Below are positions 1 to 7,042 of a DNA stretch of 64,000 nucleotides, in pieces. The translations under genes and the position numbers were made by a program. The stretch is taken from contig CAVXYG010000001.1 in assembly GCA_963766005.1 (NCBI GenBank), positions 1-64,000 of the forward strand. Direction: 5' to 3'. The stretch's first letter is position 1, and every line of letters starts with the position of its first letter. The stretch is from CAVXYG01 sp963766005 (GTDB taxonomy: Bacteria; Actinomycetota; Actinomycetes; S36-B12; GCA-2699445). Under the pieces are notes generated by a model. That model saw only the letters and a program-made list of their open reading frames with translations, was not told the DNA's origin and searched no databases.

Positions 1-210
1 GGCCTGGCAGACATCGGCCAGCCATTCGGCGTCGTCGTATCTCGCAGGTCCGCCGATGCCCCGCGTGCCCTTCGAGCCCCGGTGCAGGACCCGGGGGTCC
101 CCGCCGGCCCAGGCCAGGCCTGCCCAGGGGTCGGACAGTTCGCGGCGTACTCGCTGGCCGGGCTGGTGCGGTGAAGTTCTCGCCGAACGTTCCTCCCCCG
201 GCCGCCGAAT
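1..210 (-). CDS. possible partial ORF running off the left edge
   Basis: A minus-strand frame is open from the left edge to beyond position 210. Its translation contains DPWAGLAWAGGDPR and later YDDAEWLADVCQ, which look like protein rather than the Arg/Pro-rich noise of shadow frames. I recognise no family. No convincing start codon is visible, so the right-hand limit is a guess, and the 3' end lies outside the window. Confidence 0.25.
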   Translation of the reverse strand, partial: MRRPGEERSARTSPHQPGQRVRRELSDPWAGLAWAGGDPRVLHRGSKGTRGIGGPARYDDAEWLADVCQA

Positions 211-521
211 CCGGCTTCGATCCCCTTGAAGCCGACAGGCCCCCGCCTCCCCCGGCCGCTGCGCAGGGCTACGATCCGGGGCGCCGGGGATCGCATGCAC
301 TGCTGCGGCTTGCGTCATCTGCTCCTGCGCAGTGACTTGGTCGCCCCCAGCGGCGCCGACGAAGAGCCGGGAGCCGGGCTCCGCGCACGAGGTCGAGGGG
401 ACGCGTTTTCCACCGCGGATGGGGCTGGGAAGCCCCGTCTGGCCGGTAGCCGTGAAGTTCATGCCGTACCTCCTTCGCTCTCACGCTGCCCTGCGGTGTG
501 GGCGGGGAGAAGCCGGCCGCG

Positions 522-570
522 GGCCAGAACGCAGGATGAAGCGTTTATGCTTCAATCCCGCGTTCTGGCC
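522..570. repeat. 49-bp near-perfect inverted repeat
   Basis: The arms GGCCAGAACGC (522-532) and GCGTTCTGGCC (560-570) are exact reverse complements. Inside them GGATGAAGC (534-542) pairs with GCTTCAATCC (549-558) with one bulged A. The loop is GTTTAT. The result is a hairpin of about 20 base pairs. It lies in degraded accessory DNA upstream of a broken gene and no T-run follows it. It could be a terminator, a replication or transfer hairpin, or the relic of a mobile-element end; the sequence alone does not decide. Confidence 0.7.
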
Positions 571-634
571 TGTAGAACCTGATCCGGATGGACGCATCAC
601 TGGTCGTGGCGCGGGGGACGGGAGACCGGTACGC

Positions 635-1739
635 GTGGATGCTTCTTCGGAGCAGAGAAGGCGTCGGGAGTTGGTGGACGCCTACAGGCGCGACTCCGCC
701 GACGCCCGCAGGCTGGGCGAACTGCTGGCGCGGCAGGAGGACATCGAGGCGGCCGCTGAGGTTGCAGTGAAGGCCGCGCGAGATACGGGCGGGCCGGTCG
801 ATGGCGACTCCGTGAAGGTCGGCGGCGACGTGGTAGCGCGGTACTACAAGGGAAGCCTGGTTGCCGTGATCGCTCGGCTGGCCCGGCGCAAGATGGACCT
901 GCCGATGAGGCTGCAGATGCTCGGGCTCCTTTGGGGGGCCGATCCCGTTGCTGCCGACGACTCCCTCCCGTGGAGCCAGGCGATCGCTCCGTTGCGGCAC
1001 GGCGCCCGCGACCTGCGGCGGGCCCGCGCCGTACTTCCGAGAGGTCCACGACGACTACGCCGCCGAGATGGCCGTCTGGCGCCCCGCCGAGGACAAGAAG
1101 GCATGGGGCACTCCGGTCCGACCGGATGAGATCAAGGTGCCGCTGGATGTGTGGCGCAAGGGATGGCACCTGTGCCTGCATCGGCACGTACTCGCCTGGC
1201 TGCTCGCCAGGTACCTTCCCAACTACAGGCGCGACCCCAATGGCAGTACGCTCCGCGCCGCCATGGGTGAGCGCTACCTCGGCGTGTCCAAGCACATCAG
1301 GGGGACCATCCTCGCCCGGCAGATCGACATCTCGGTCAGCGCACCGCTCTGGCTGGCGACCCGCCTCCTGAACCAACTCTCGAAGCGCGACATCTATGGC
1401 GCGAACCAGCCCGAGGTGCAGACCACGAGGATGAACTGCTGGTCGATGCCCTGCGGACGGAGATCAACGGGGACCCCGTCCTTCTGCTGCGAACGGTGTC
1501 CGATAGAAATCCCGAGGGCGGTATCGCCCACATAGAATGCCGCCGCACAGGTGGCGCCTACGCCGCTGTTCGACGACCGCTTGCGCGAACTGCTGACCGA
1601 AGAGCCCTGGAAGGCCTACAGAGTGATGTTGAATTTGGACTGGGACTGGCAAGATGACCCGTATCCCGACCGCCACTGCGGATCGAGCGATCCGCCGGCG
1701 GCGATCGCGTGCGGGTCAAGCGCGGGCGCAGTCGAGTAA
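635..1739 (+). pseudogene. broken hypothetical gene spread over two alternating frames
   Basis: Protein-like sequence moves between frames along this stretch. One frame reads RRELVDAYRRDSADARRLGE and continues to about 1020. A second covers about 1025-1415 (FREVHDDYAAEMAVW, then KHIRGTILARQIDIS). The first returns at about 1415-1550 (EDELLVDALRTEINGDPVLL). The second resumes at about 1555-1690 (FDDRLRELLTEEPWKAYRVM). Joined, they would give a soluble protein of about 350 residues with a charged helical N-terminus. I do not recognise the family. The GTG at 635 is the first plausible start. At least three indels are needed, so it is either decayed or hit by the same indel errors seen in core genes of this window. 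Confidence 0.5.
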
Positions 1740-2188
1740 CCAGTGGCCGTTGATAGCGCTCGACGACCTGCCGGTGTCGCCGCCGACAGACTGAGGCTGG
1801 GCGAGTCCTACAACGTGAGCAGACCACCACAAGCCCCTGCTGCGCTGACCGGGGCCGTGCTGGCAAGAAGCGATAGCGCGACGCCGGGCGACCGGCTGAG
1901 CTGGGTCGAACGTGGGGACCGCGGCAACCGTCCCGCGGCGGGCCCCTGTGCCGCCCTCGGCCGGAGCACGCCGGCTGGGACCCGGGAGGGGGCCGTGGAG
2001 TTCGAGGGCGCGCAGTGCGACGCGGTCCCGCAGACCGCCTGGCCCGCCCACCCGCTACTGGCCGCGCTCCGTGCCGCCTCCACGATGCTCGGCGGGGAAC
2101 GCTGCTTCTGGGCCCCGGCGGCGACGCCGTGGCCGCCACCATGGGCTGGCCGGTCGGCGGGCTCGGCCGGCGCACCGGTGCCGCCGGC
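1740..2188. other. no gene recognised
   Basis: Long frames exist here on both strands, but their translations are Arg/Pro/Ala-rich without motifs or a credible ribosome binding site. It sits between the broken gene and the IS remnant and looks like degraded intergenic or mobile-element DNA. Confidence 0.5.
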
Positions 2189-2293
2189 GACGACGTGTGG
2201 GTCGTGGACTCCACCCCGGTGGAGTGCGGCCGCTCCCGGGAGACCGCCCGGCGCTCCGACCTGGCCGGCTGGGCCGAGTACGGCCACTGCGCC
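2189..2293 (+). pseudogene. IS982-type transposase internal fragment
   Basis: About 35 codons read DDVWVVDSTPVECGRSRE and end in RSDLAGWAEYGHCA. I know this stretch from IS982-family transposases of actinobacteria, where the DST aspartate begins the catalytic core. Homology stops abruptly on both sides: upstream residues do not match the usual transposase N-terminus, and the expected SHSRFFWGL continuation is missing. No terminal repeats are visible. It is a dead scrap that marks past IS activity just beyond the 3' end of the accessory operon. Confidence 0.6.
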
Positions 2294-2364
2294 TGCCTAG
2301 CGACGGCCCCGCCAGCAGGCAGGCCTGCCGGCGCGGCGGCTCCGTCAGCGAGCACCGGGGGCGC

Positions 2365-4486
2365 TCACAGCCTCGGTCCGCGCCGCGCGGCCGGCAGGGC
2401 CGTGGCGGCGGGTGCCGCCGGCGCCACGGCCGTCCCGGCTTCCGGGGGCGCCGCCGGACCGCGGCAGGCCTCCGCGACGACCGCCCGTGCGGCAGCGGCG
2501 GCGATCCCGGCCCGCTCGGCGAGCAGGCCCGCCAGCGCGACCCGCTGCGGCGGGGTCAGCCCTCCCGCGGCGGCGACCGCGGCCCGGGCCGCGGCGACCC
2601 GGCCCTCGGCGGTGGCGGCGGGCGGGTGGGCGGCCAGGAGGGCCTCGGCGTGCACGATGCCGCCGGGCCGGGCCGCTGCCAGCAGGCCGCGGACCGCGCC
2701 GGCCCCGCCGGCGGCGTACACGTCGGCGAGGTCCGTCCCTGCCGGGGCGGCGGCCGCGGCCGGGTGGGGGTCGCCGCGGCCGGCGAGCATGGCCAGGGTG
2801 CGCGCCAGCGCCGCGGTCCCGGCGGGGTCGGCGTCGGGGGCCAGGATCAGGGCCCGCCCGCCGCGGCCGGCCAGGTCGAGGTGGTGGTCGGTGACCGCCG
2901 TGCCGCAGGCCGCCACCCCGACGGTGCCGCCGTCGCCGGAGGCGGTGACCGCCAGGGCGTCCCACGGCCCCTCCACCAGGACCAGCGTCGTGGTGCGGTC
3001 CGGGTCGATGTGCTGGGTGCCGAGCAGCAGCCGGCCCTTGGCGAACAGGGCGGTTGCCGGGGTGTTGAGGTACTTGGGCGCGCCGGGGCGGCCGGTGGTG
3101 TCCCGGGCGGTGAACCCGACCACGCCGAGGTGGTCGTGGATGGGGAAGGTGATCCTGCCCCGGAACCGGTCGATGAGCCTGCCGCGGCGGGTGGTGGTCG
3201 CCACGCCGGCGGCGATCAGGTCGTCGGCGGTGTGCCCGGCGGCGCGGAGGTGGTCGACCAGCCCGGTCCAGCCCGGCGGGGCGTACCCGGCGCCGTAGGC
3301 CAGCGCGGCGGCGGTCGTGTGCCCGCGGGCGTCGGCCGCCGCGGCGTACACCGTGCTGCCGGCGGCCTGGGCGACGAACCACGCCTGGGCGTCGGCGGCG
3401 ACCGCGCGCAGCCGATCGGCGCCCGGCCCGGCGGCCGCGGCGGCCAGCCGGTCACGGGTGGCCTCGGCATGCGCCGCGGCAGCCTCGGCGGCGGCTGCTG
3501 CGGCACTGGCCCGCGCGGCGAGGCCCGCGGCCCGCCCCGGCTTCCCGGCTGCTGCCGGGTCGCTGGCCTCCAGCAGGGTGCGGGCGGCGGCCAGGACCCG
3601 GCCGGCGGTGCCGGTGACGGCCTGCTCGTCGCGGCCGGCCCAGCCGGCGATGTAGGCGAAGGTGTAGCCGGCGGTGTCCAGCCCGTGGTGGGCGGCGACC
3701 AGGTAGGCCACGCTCTCGGCCTCGACCTCGATCAGCCCGCGGCAGTCCGGACCCTGGCGCGGCCGGGTCGAGGGGGTCGTGCAGCAGGACGTGCCCGGCT
3801 TCGTGCGCCAGGGTCTTCACGGCCTGGGCGTCGTCGACGTCGCCGCGCACGGTGACGGTGCGCTGGGCGTGGTCGGTGACGCCGTTGGCCCCGCCGATCC
3901 CGGCCGGCCCGGGGCAGCGTCCGACCGTGAACCCGCGGGCGGCGATGGCGCCGGCCAGGGCGTCCCACAGCCCGGGCGGGGCCTGGCCGGCCAGCAGCTG
4001 CGGGCGGGGCGGGGCCGGCAGCGGGTCCCCGTCGGTCTGGGACACGTCGAACACCGCCGCGGCCCGGAACCCGACGACCGGCCCGCGGCCCCGCGCGGGG
4101 GCCGGGTCCTCCTGGCCGGCGGGCTCGTCGCCGCCGGGGACGTCCTGCTCGCTGCGGGCGCGCCGGGCGGTGACCGGGGCCAGCACCCACAGGCCCTTCT
4201 CCCCCTTGCGGACCTGCCGGCCCATCGCCTGCCAGGCGCCGTACCCGGCGACCAGGGTGGCGTCCGGGTTCTGCGCGGCGATCAGGACCTGGTTGCGGAA
4301 GCTGTAGGCGTGGAACCTCGCCGCGGTGTCCAGCCAGCCCCGCCACGCCTGCCCGTCGCGGATCGCGGCGACCCCGGCGGCGAGCTGGCGGTGCAGCGCC
4401 TCCAGGCGTTCGGTGCGGGCGGCCTCGGCGGCGGCCCGCTGCCCGGGGCCGCGGTCCCGCCGCCGGCGGGGCTCAGCGGCGCCCAT
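2365..4486 (-). CDS. ArdC-like ssDNA-binding / zinc metallopeptidase / TOPRIM primase fusion (one frameshift)
   Basis: This is the last and largest gene of the minus-strand accessory operon, about 707 residues if joined. Residues 45-105 match the ArdC N-terminal ssDNA-binding domain (FHAYSFRNQVLIAAQNP, then GRQVRKGEKGLWVLAP). A zincin motif HEAGH follows at 228-232. Near 3745-3755 the frame shifts by one base; the other frame continues with the expected EVEAESVAYLV. Then come an Ala-rich linker, a DnaG-type core (GYAPPGW; FRGRITFPIHD; about 3290-3040) and a TOPRIM domain with EGPWDAL and DAD (about 2975-2820). ArdC-type proteins protect incoming single-stranded plasmid DNA and some conjugative primases enter the recipient; a similar role is inferred. 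The ATG overlaps the preceding gene by 14 bp. Confidence 0.75.
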
Positions 4487-4631
4487 CGCCGGATTCGAGC
4501 AGGTCGATGACGACGTCGGTCAGCGCGTCGATGGTGGCCTGCTGGGCCGCCACCGCCCGCTGCAGCGCGCCGAGCTGGCTCTGCAGGTCGGCCAGCACCG
4601 GGATCAGGTCGATCGTCGGGGTGTCGCTCAT
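4473..4631 (-). CDS. 52-residue coiled-coil-like small protein
   Basis: This short ORF begins MSDTPTIDLIPVLADLQS and ends ESGDGRR. A heptad-like pattern (LADLQSQLGALQRAVAAQQ) suggests one amphipathic helix or a short coiled coil. An AGGCAAGGAC-type ribosome binding site precedes the ATG at 4631, and the 3' end overlaps the start of the ArdC-primase gene by 14 bp, implying translational coupling. No family is recognised. Its position suggests a small partner of the primase, which is inference only. Confidence 0.6.
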   Translation of the reverse strand: MSDTPTIDLIPVLADLQSQLGALQRAVAAQQATIDALTDVVIDLLESGDGRR

Positions 4632-4644
4632 GTCCTTGCCTCCT

Positions 4645-5178
4645 TCAGCGGGCCGCGGTCCGGGCGCGGGACGCGGCCGGGATGGTCACGGCCGCCGGCG
4701 CCGCGGCGGCGGCCGGCGGGCGGGCCGTCCGCGTCGCGGCGGCGGGCGGCGGGGGCCCGAAGGCCGCGCACTCCTCCGGGTCGATCTGGGCCAGCGCCGC
4801 GGCCCAGGCCCCCGGGGCGTGGCCGCGGTCGGCGATGCGGCCCAGCAGGTCCGCCATCCGGTGCGCGGGGTCCTCCGGCGGGACGGCGGCCCACATGGCC
4901 GCAGGTCCCTCGGCTGCGGGGTCCTGCATCCAGCGGGCCGCCCCGAGCACGGTCAGCGGGCCGTGGACCGAGTGCTGCCCGGTGCCGGCGGCGTGCAGGT
5001 ACGCGGACTCGGCGGCCCGCTCCAGCCCGGCCCAGTCCCCCGACCGGGCGGCCAGGACCAGCAGCGCGTCGCGCATGCCCCGGTGGTTGCAGATCGCGGC
5101 CAGGTCAGCGGCCGCCGCCGAGGGGTCGGCGAGTGCGGCGGCGGTGCGCGCCACCAATTCGGACGGTTCTGCGCTCAT
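4645..5178 (-). CDS. hypothetical 177-residue operon protein with Ala/Pro/Arg tail
   Basis: The start is the ATG at 5178 (MSAEPSELVARTAAALAD), preceded by GAAGGAGAGAACC; the frame stays open further upstream but that part is unlike protein. The body is helical and Ala-rich with conserved-looking stretches (CNHRGMRDALLVLAARSGDW; GPLTVLGAARWMQDP; HRMADLLGRIADRGHAPG). It ends in a low-complexity tail rich in Ala, Pro and Arg (RTARPPAAAAAPAA, finally ARTAAR). That tail resembles those of other proteins in this operon at both protein and DNA level. No known family is recognised. Confidence 0.65.
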   Translation of the reverse strand: MSAEPSELVARTAAALADPSAAAADLAAICNHRGMRDALLVLAARSGDWAGLERAAESAYLHAAGTGQHSVHGPLTVLGAARWMQDPAAEGPAAMWAAVPPEDPAHRMADLLGRIADRGHAPGAWAAALAQIDPEECAAFGPPPPAAATRTARPPAAAAAPAAVTIPAASRARTAAR

Positions 5179-5189
5179 GGTTCTCTCCT

Positions 5190-5386
5190 TCATCGGTTGG
5201 TGGTCCGGCCGCGGGACGCGGTCGGGGTGGTCGTTGCCGCCGGTGCGGCGGCGGCCTGTGGCCGTGCCGTCCGAGGCAGCGGGTGCCGGGCCCGTGCGGC
5301 GGGTCCGCGGCCAGCGCGCCGTGCACCAGCCGGCAGTGCACCGCCCGGCAGCCGTCATGGACGTGGACGGTCACGGCGCCGCTCAC
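5190..5386 (-). CDS. short hypothetical operon protein, probably frameshifted
   Basis: A GTG at 5386 overlaps the stop of the preceding gene (GTGA) and opens a frame reading VSGAVTVHVHDGCRAVHC. If that frame is followed it runs 74 bp into the next gene. A shift of one base near 5300 instead gives RTARPQAAAAPAA and a C-terminus SRGRTTNR, with a stop at 5190 just before the next ribosome binding site. That ending matches the tail of the downstream gene, so I prefer a protein of about 65 residues with one indel. Function unknown. Confidence 0.4.
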
Positions 5387-5532
5387 CGCCGCTCCCCGCT
5401 TCCGGCGGCGGCGATGACCTCGGCCCGCCACAGCCCGACGATGATGGCCGCGTCGTCGTCGGCGCCCGCCTGGGCGGCCGCCCACCAGCGCGCCAGCATG
5501 TCGTTGATGGGTTCCACGCCGGGGCCGCTCAT
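5383..5532 (-). CDS. 49-residue hypothetical protein
   Basis: This small ORF reads MSGPGVEPINDMLARWWAAA and ends AAAGSGERR. Its ATG overlaps the TGA of the upstream gene (ATGA at 5529-5532) and its own TGA overlaps the GTG of the next gene. The double overlap is the main evidence that it is translated. It is probably a single amphipathic helix with an acidic middle (GADDDAA). No family is recognised. Confidence 0.5.
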   Translation of the reverse strand: MSGPGVEPINDMLARWWAAAQAGADDDAAIIVGLWRAEVIAAAGSGERR

Positions 5533-6083
5533 CGCACGCCCATCCCTGCCCGTCCGTGCGCGCGCGGCGGTACGGCGGCGGCCGAGGTGGCCGCGGGCAG
5601 GGCGGTGCGCTTCGACTCGTCCTGCACCGGCCCGGCCAGCAGCGCCCGCACGGACTGGATGCGGGCCAGGTACCGCTCGTCGTCGCCGGTGCGGCCGGCG
5701 GGGTCGACCCATGCGGCGGGCACCATCACCTCGTGCCCGACGTGGGCGCCCTCGACGAGCCCGGTCTGCGGGGTGTAGGCCAGCCACAGCCCCGGCTGCT
5801 CGGTCTCCGGGGACAGGAACACCTGCCAGCGGGCGCTCGGTGCGGCCTCGACGAGGGCGGCGTCGTCGAACCAGTTGACCTCCTGCAGCTCGATCGACCC
5901 GCTGTCCAGTCCGGCCCATCCCCCTCGCGGCCGCAGCGCTCCGCCGTCCGCGTCCACGGCCAGCGGGACGGGACGGTCGTCGGGCCCGAACAGCTGGTCG
6001 ACGTGCGCGGCGATCTCGCGGCACGCCATCACTGCCGCCAGTCCGCCTCGGACCTCCAGCACCGCTCCCCCGCGGCTAGTCAT
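5529..6083 (-). CDS. hypothetical 184-residue operon protein
   Basis: The ORF begins MTSRGGAVLEVRGGLAAVMA. It has a globular, Trp-containing middle (LQEVNWFDDAALVEA; ARWQVFLSPETEQPGLWLAY; VPAAWVDPAGRTGDDERYLA) and a low-complexity basic end (RTALPAATSAAAVPPRAHGR). The ATG at 6083 overlaps the TAG of the upstream gene, and the stop overlaps the next ATG. No family is recognised. Regular codon use and two overlaps support a real gene; function is unknown. Confidence 0.6.
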   Translation of the reverse strand: MTSRGGAVLEVRGGLAAVMACREIAAHVDQLFGPDDRPVPLAVDADGGALRPRGGWAGLDSGSIELQEVNWFDDAALVEAAPSARWQVFLSPETEQPGLWLAYTPQTGLVEGAHVGHEVMVPAAWVDPAGRTGDDERYLARIQSVRALLAGPVQDESKRTALPAATSAAAVPPRAHGRAGMGVR

Positions 6084-6243
6084 CGCGCCGGCCCCGGCGG
6101 CGCTCGGCGGCCAGGGCCTCGGTCAGTTCCTCCACCGCGCTGGGCCGCGACTCGTTGGCGTCGGCCCACGCTTCGGCCTCGCCGTCGGTGGTCCACGGGG
6201 CGGCGGCGGGCCGCCACCCCAGCTCCTGCGGTTCCTCGCTCAT
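6076..6243 (-). CDS. 55-residue acidic hypothetical protein
   Basis: The product begins MSEEPQELGWRPAAAPWTT and ends in a basic cluster (AAERRRGRRDD). A strong ribosome binding site (GAAGGAGGGAAGGAACCCG) precedes the ATG at 6243. Its stop overlaps the next start. It is small, acidic in the middle (DGEAEAWADANES) and predicted helical. No family is recognised. Confidence 0.55.
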   Translation of the reverse strand: MSEEPQELGWRPAAAPWTTDGEAEAWADANESRPSAVEELTEALAAERRRGRRDD

Positions 6244-6260
6244 CGGGTTCCTTCCCTCCT

Positions 6261-6704
6261 TCACAGGCCCGGCCCCCGGCTGGCGCCGAGGGTCCGGGCG
6301 GGGGCGGGGGCCGCCGGTGCGGCGGTCCGGGGGCCGCCCGGGACGTAGGGGTGGTGCGGGTCTGCCTGGACGGCGCCGCCGGCCGGCAGGTGGTCGCTGC
6401 CGGTGGTCCGGCCGATCGGGGTGCGGCGCATGGCGGATCCTTCCTGCCGCGGCGGCGGGCGCAGCGCCCATGCCTGTGCGCGGTCCCCGCCGCGGCCGTC
6501 GCCGCACACCTCGCAGCGGGCCCACGAGAAGCCGGCCCCGCCGCCGCCGGGCTCCAGGCGCCACCCTTCGGCGGCCCACCCGGCGATCCCGCCGGTGATG
6601 GCCGCGGCCCGGTCGGGGCCGAGGTCGTCGGGCAGCCCGTTCGCCAGGGCGAGCTCGCAGTCGGTGCACACCTCGACCTCGGCCTGCTCCCACGGGTCGT
6701 TCAT
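6261..6704 (-). CDS. CxxC zinc-ribbon-like hypothetical protein of the accessory operon
   Basis: The product starts MNDPWEQAEVEVCTDCELAL. It carries two Cys pairs, CTDC near residue 13 and CEVC near residue 72, separated by a compact Trp-rich region (IAGWAAEGWRLEP), followed by GDRAQAWAL. Four cysteines suggest a structural zinc site; I recall uncharacterised proteins of this pattern from actinobacterial mobile elements but cannot name a family. After about residue 90 the frame continues into a Pro/Ala-rich end. An internal ATG at 6431 has its own AGGAAGG 6 nt upstream, so the last 56 codons may be a separate product. The ATG at 6704 overlaps the upstream stop. Confidence 0.6.
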   Translation of the reverse strand: MNDPWEQAEVEVCTDCELALANGLPDDLGPDRAAAITGGIAGWAAEGWRLEPGGGGAGFSWARCEVCGDGRGGDRAQAWALRPPPRQEGSAMRRTPIGRTTGSDHLPAGGAVQADPHHPYVPGGPRTAAPAAPAPARTLGASRGPGL

Positions 6705-7042
6705 GGCCGGCCCGCCTGCTTCGCGGCCGAGGCGCGGCCGCGGGCCGGCGCGGCCGGGGCGGCGGCGGTGCTCGGTGCGGCGGTCCGCGGCGGGACCCGC
6801 GCCGGGTCGGTGGCCTTCATCGCGACGGCCTCGATGTCCGCCAACTGGTAGCCGGTGTCCGCGACCAGCAGGCCCAGCCACTCGGCGCCGCCCGGGTTGG
6901 GGGTGCGCCAGGTGGAGGTCGCCAGGGACCGCTCGGCGGCGTCGGCGGCCGCCGCCAGCAGTTGCCCGACGACCCTGTTGGCGGGTGCGGCAGGATCGGT
7001 GGTGCGCGGGCCGGCCAGTCGCCCCGGAGTGCGCCTGGCCCG
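6701..7042 (-). pseudogene. 5'-truncated first gene of the accessory operon
   Basis: An open frame with no ATG or GTG start lies directly after the rseP stop codon and in the same frame. Protein-like sequence begins around NRVVGQLLAAAADAAERS, runs through STWRTPNPGGAEWLGLL and DTGYQLADIEAVAM, and ends in an Ala/Pro/Arg tail (RTAAPSTAAAPAAPARGR). Its TGA overlaps the next ATG. It therefore looks like the C-terminal part of an operon protein whose promoter and N-terminus were lost where the element meets the rseP end. Whether this is a true genomic junction or an assembly join cannot be told here. Confidence 0.55.

Noticed and set aside
522..570. Integron attC site
   Set aside because: The arms do not show the paired core sites (RYYYAAC / GTTRRRY) in the right arrangement, and no integrase or cassette array is present.
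3740..3760. Programmed frameshift in the ArdC-primase gene
   Set aside because: No slippery heptamer with a downstream structure was found, and similar single-base indels occur in essential genes nearby, so an error is simpler.
1912..3855. 647-codon plus-strand frame opposite the primase
   Set aside because: Gly/Arg/Pro-rich antisense of the ArdC-primase gene, which has clear domain motifs on the minus strand.
5179..5358. N-terminal extension of the 177-residue protein up to 5358
   Set aside because: The extension is Arg/Thr/Gly noise overlapping the preceding small gene; a strong ribosome binding site precedes the internal ATG at 5178.
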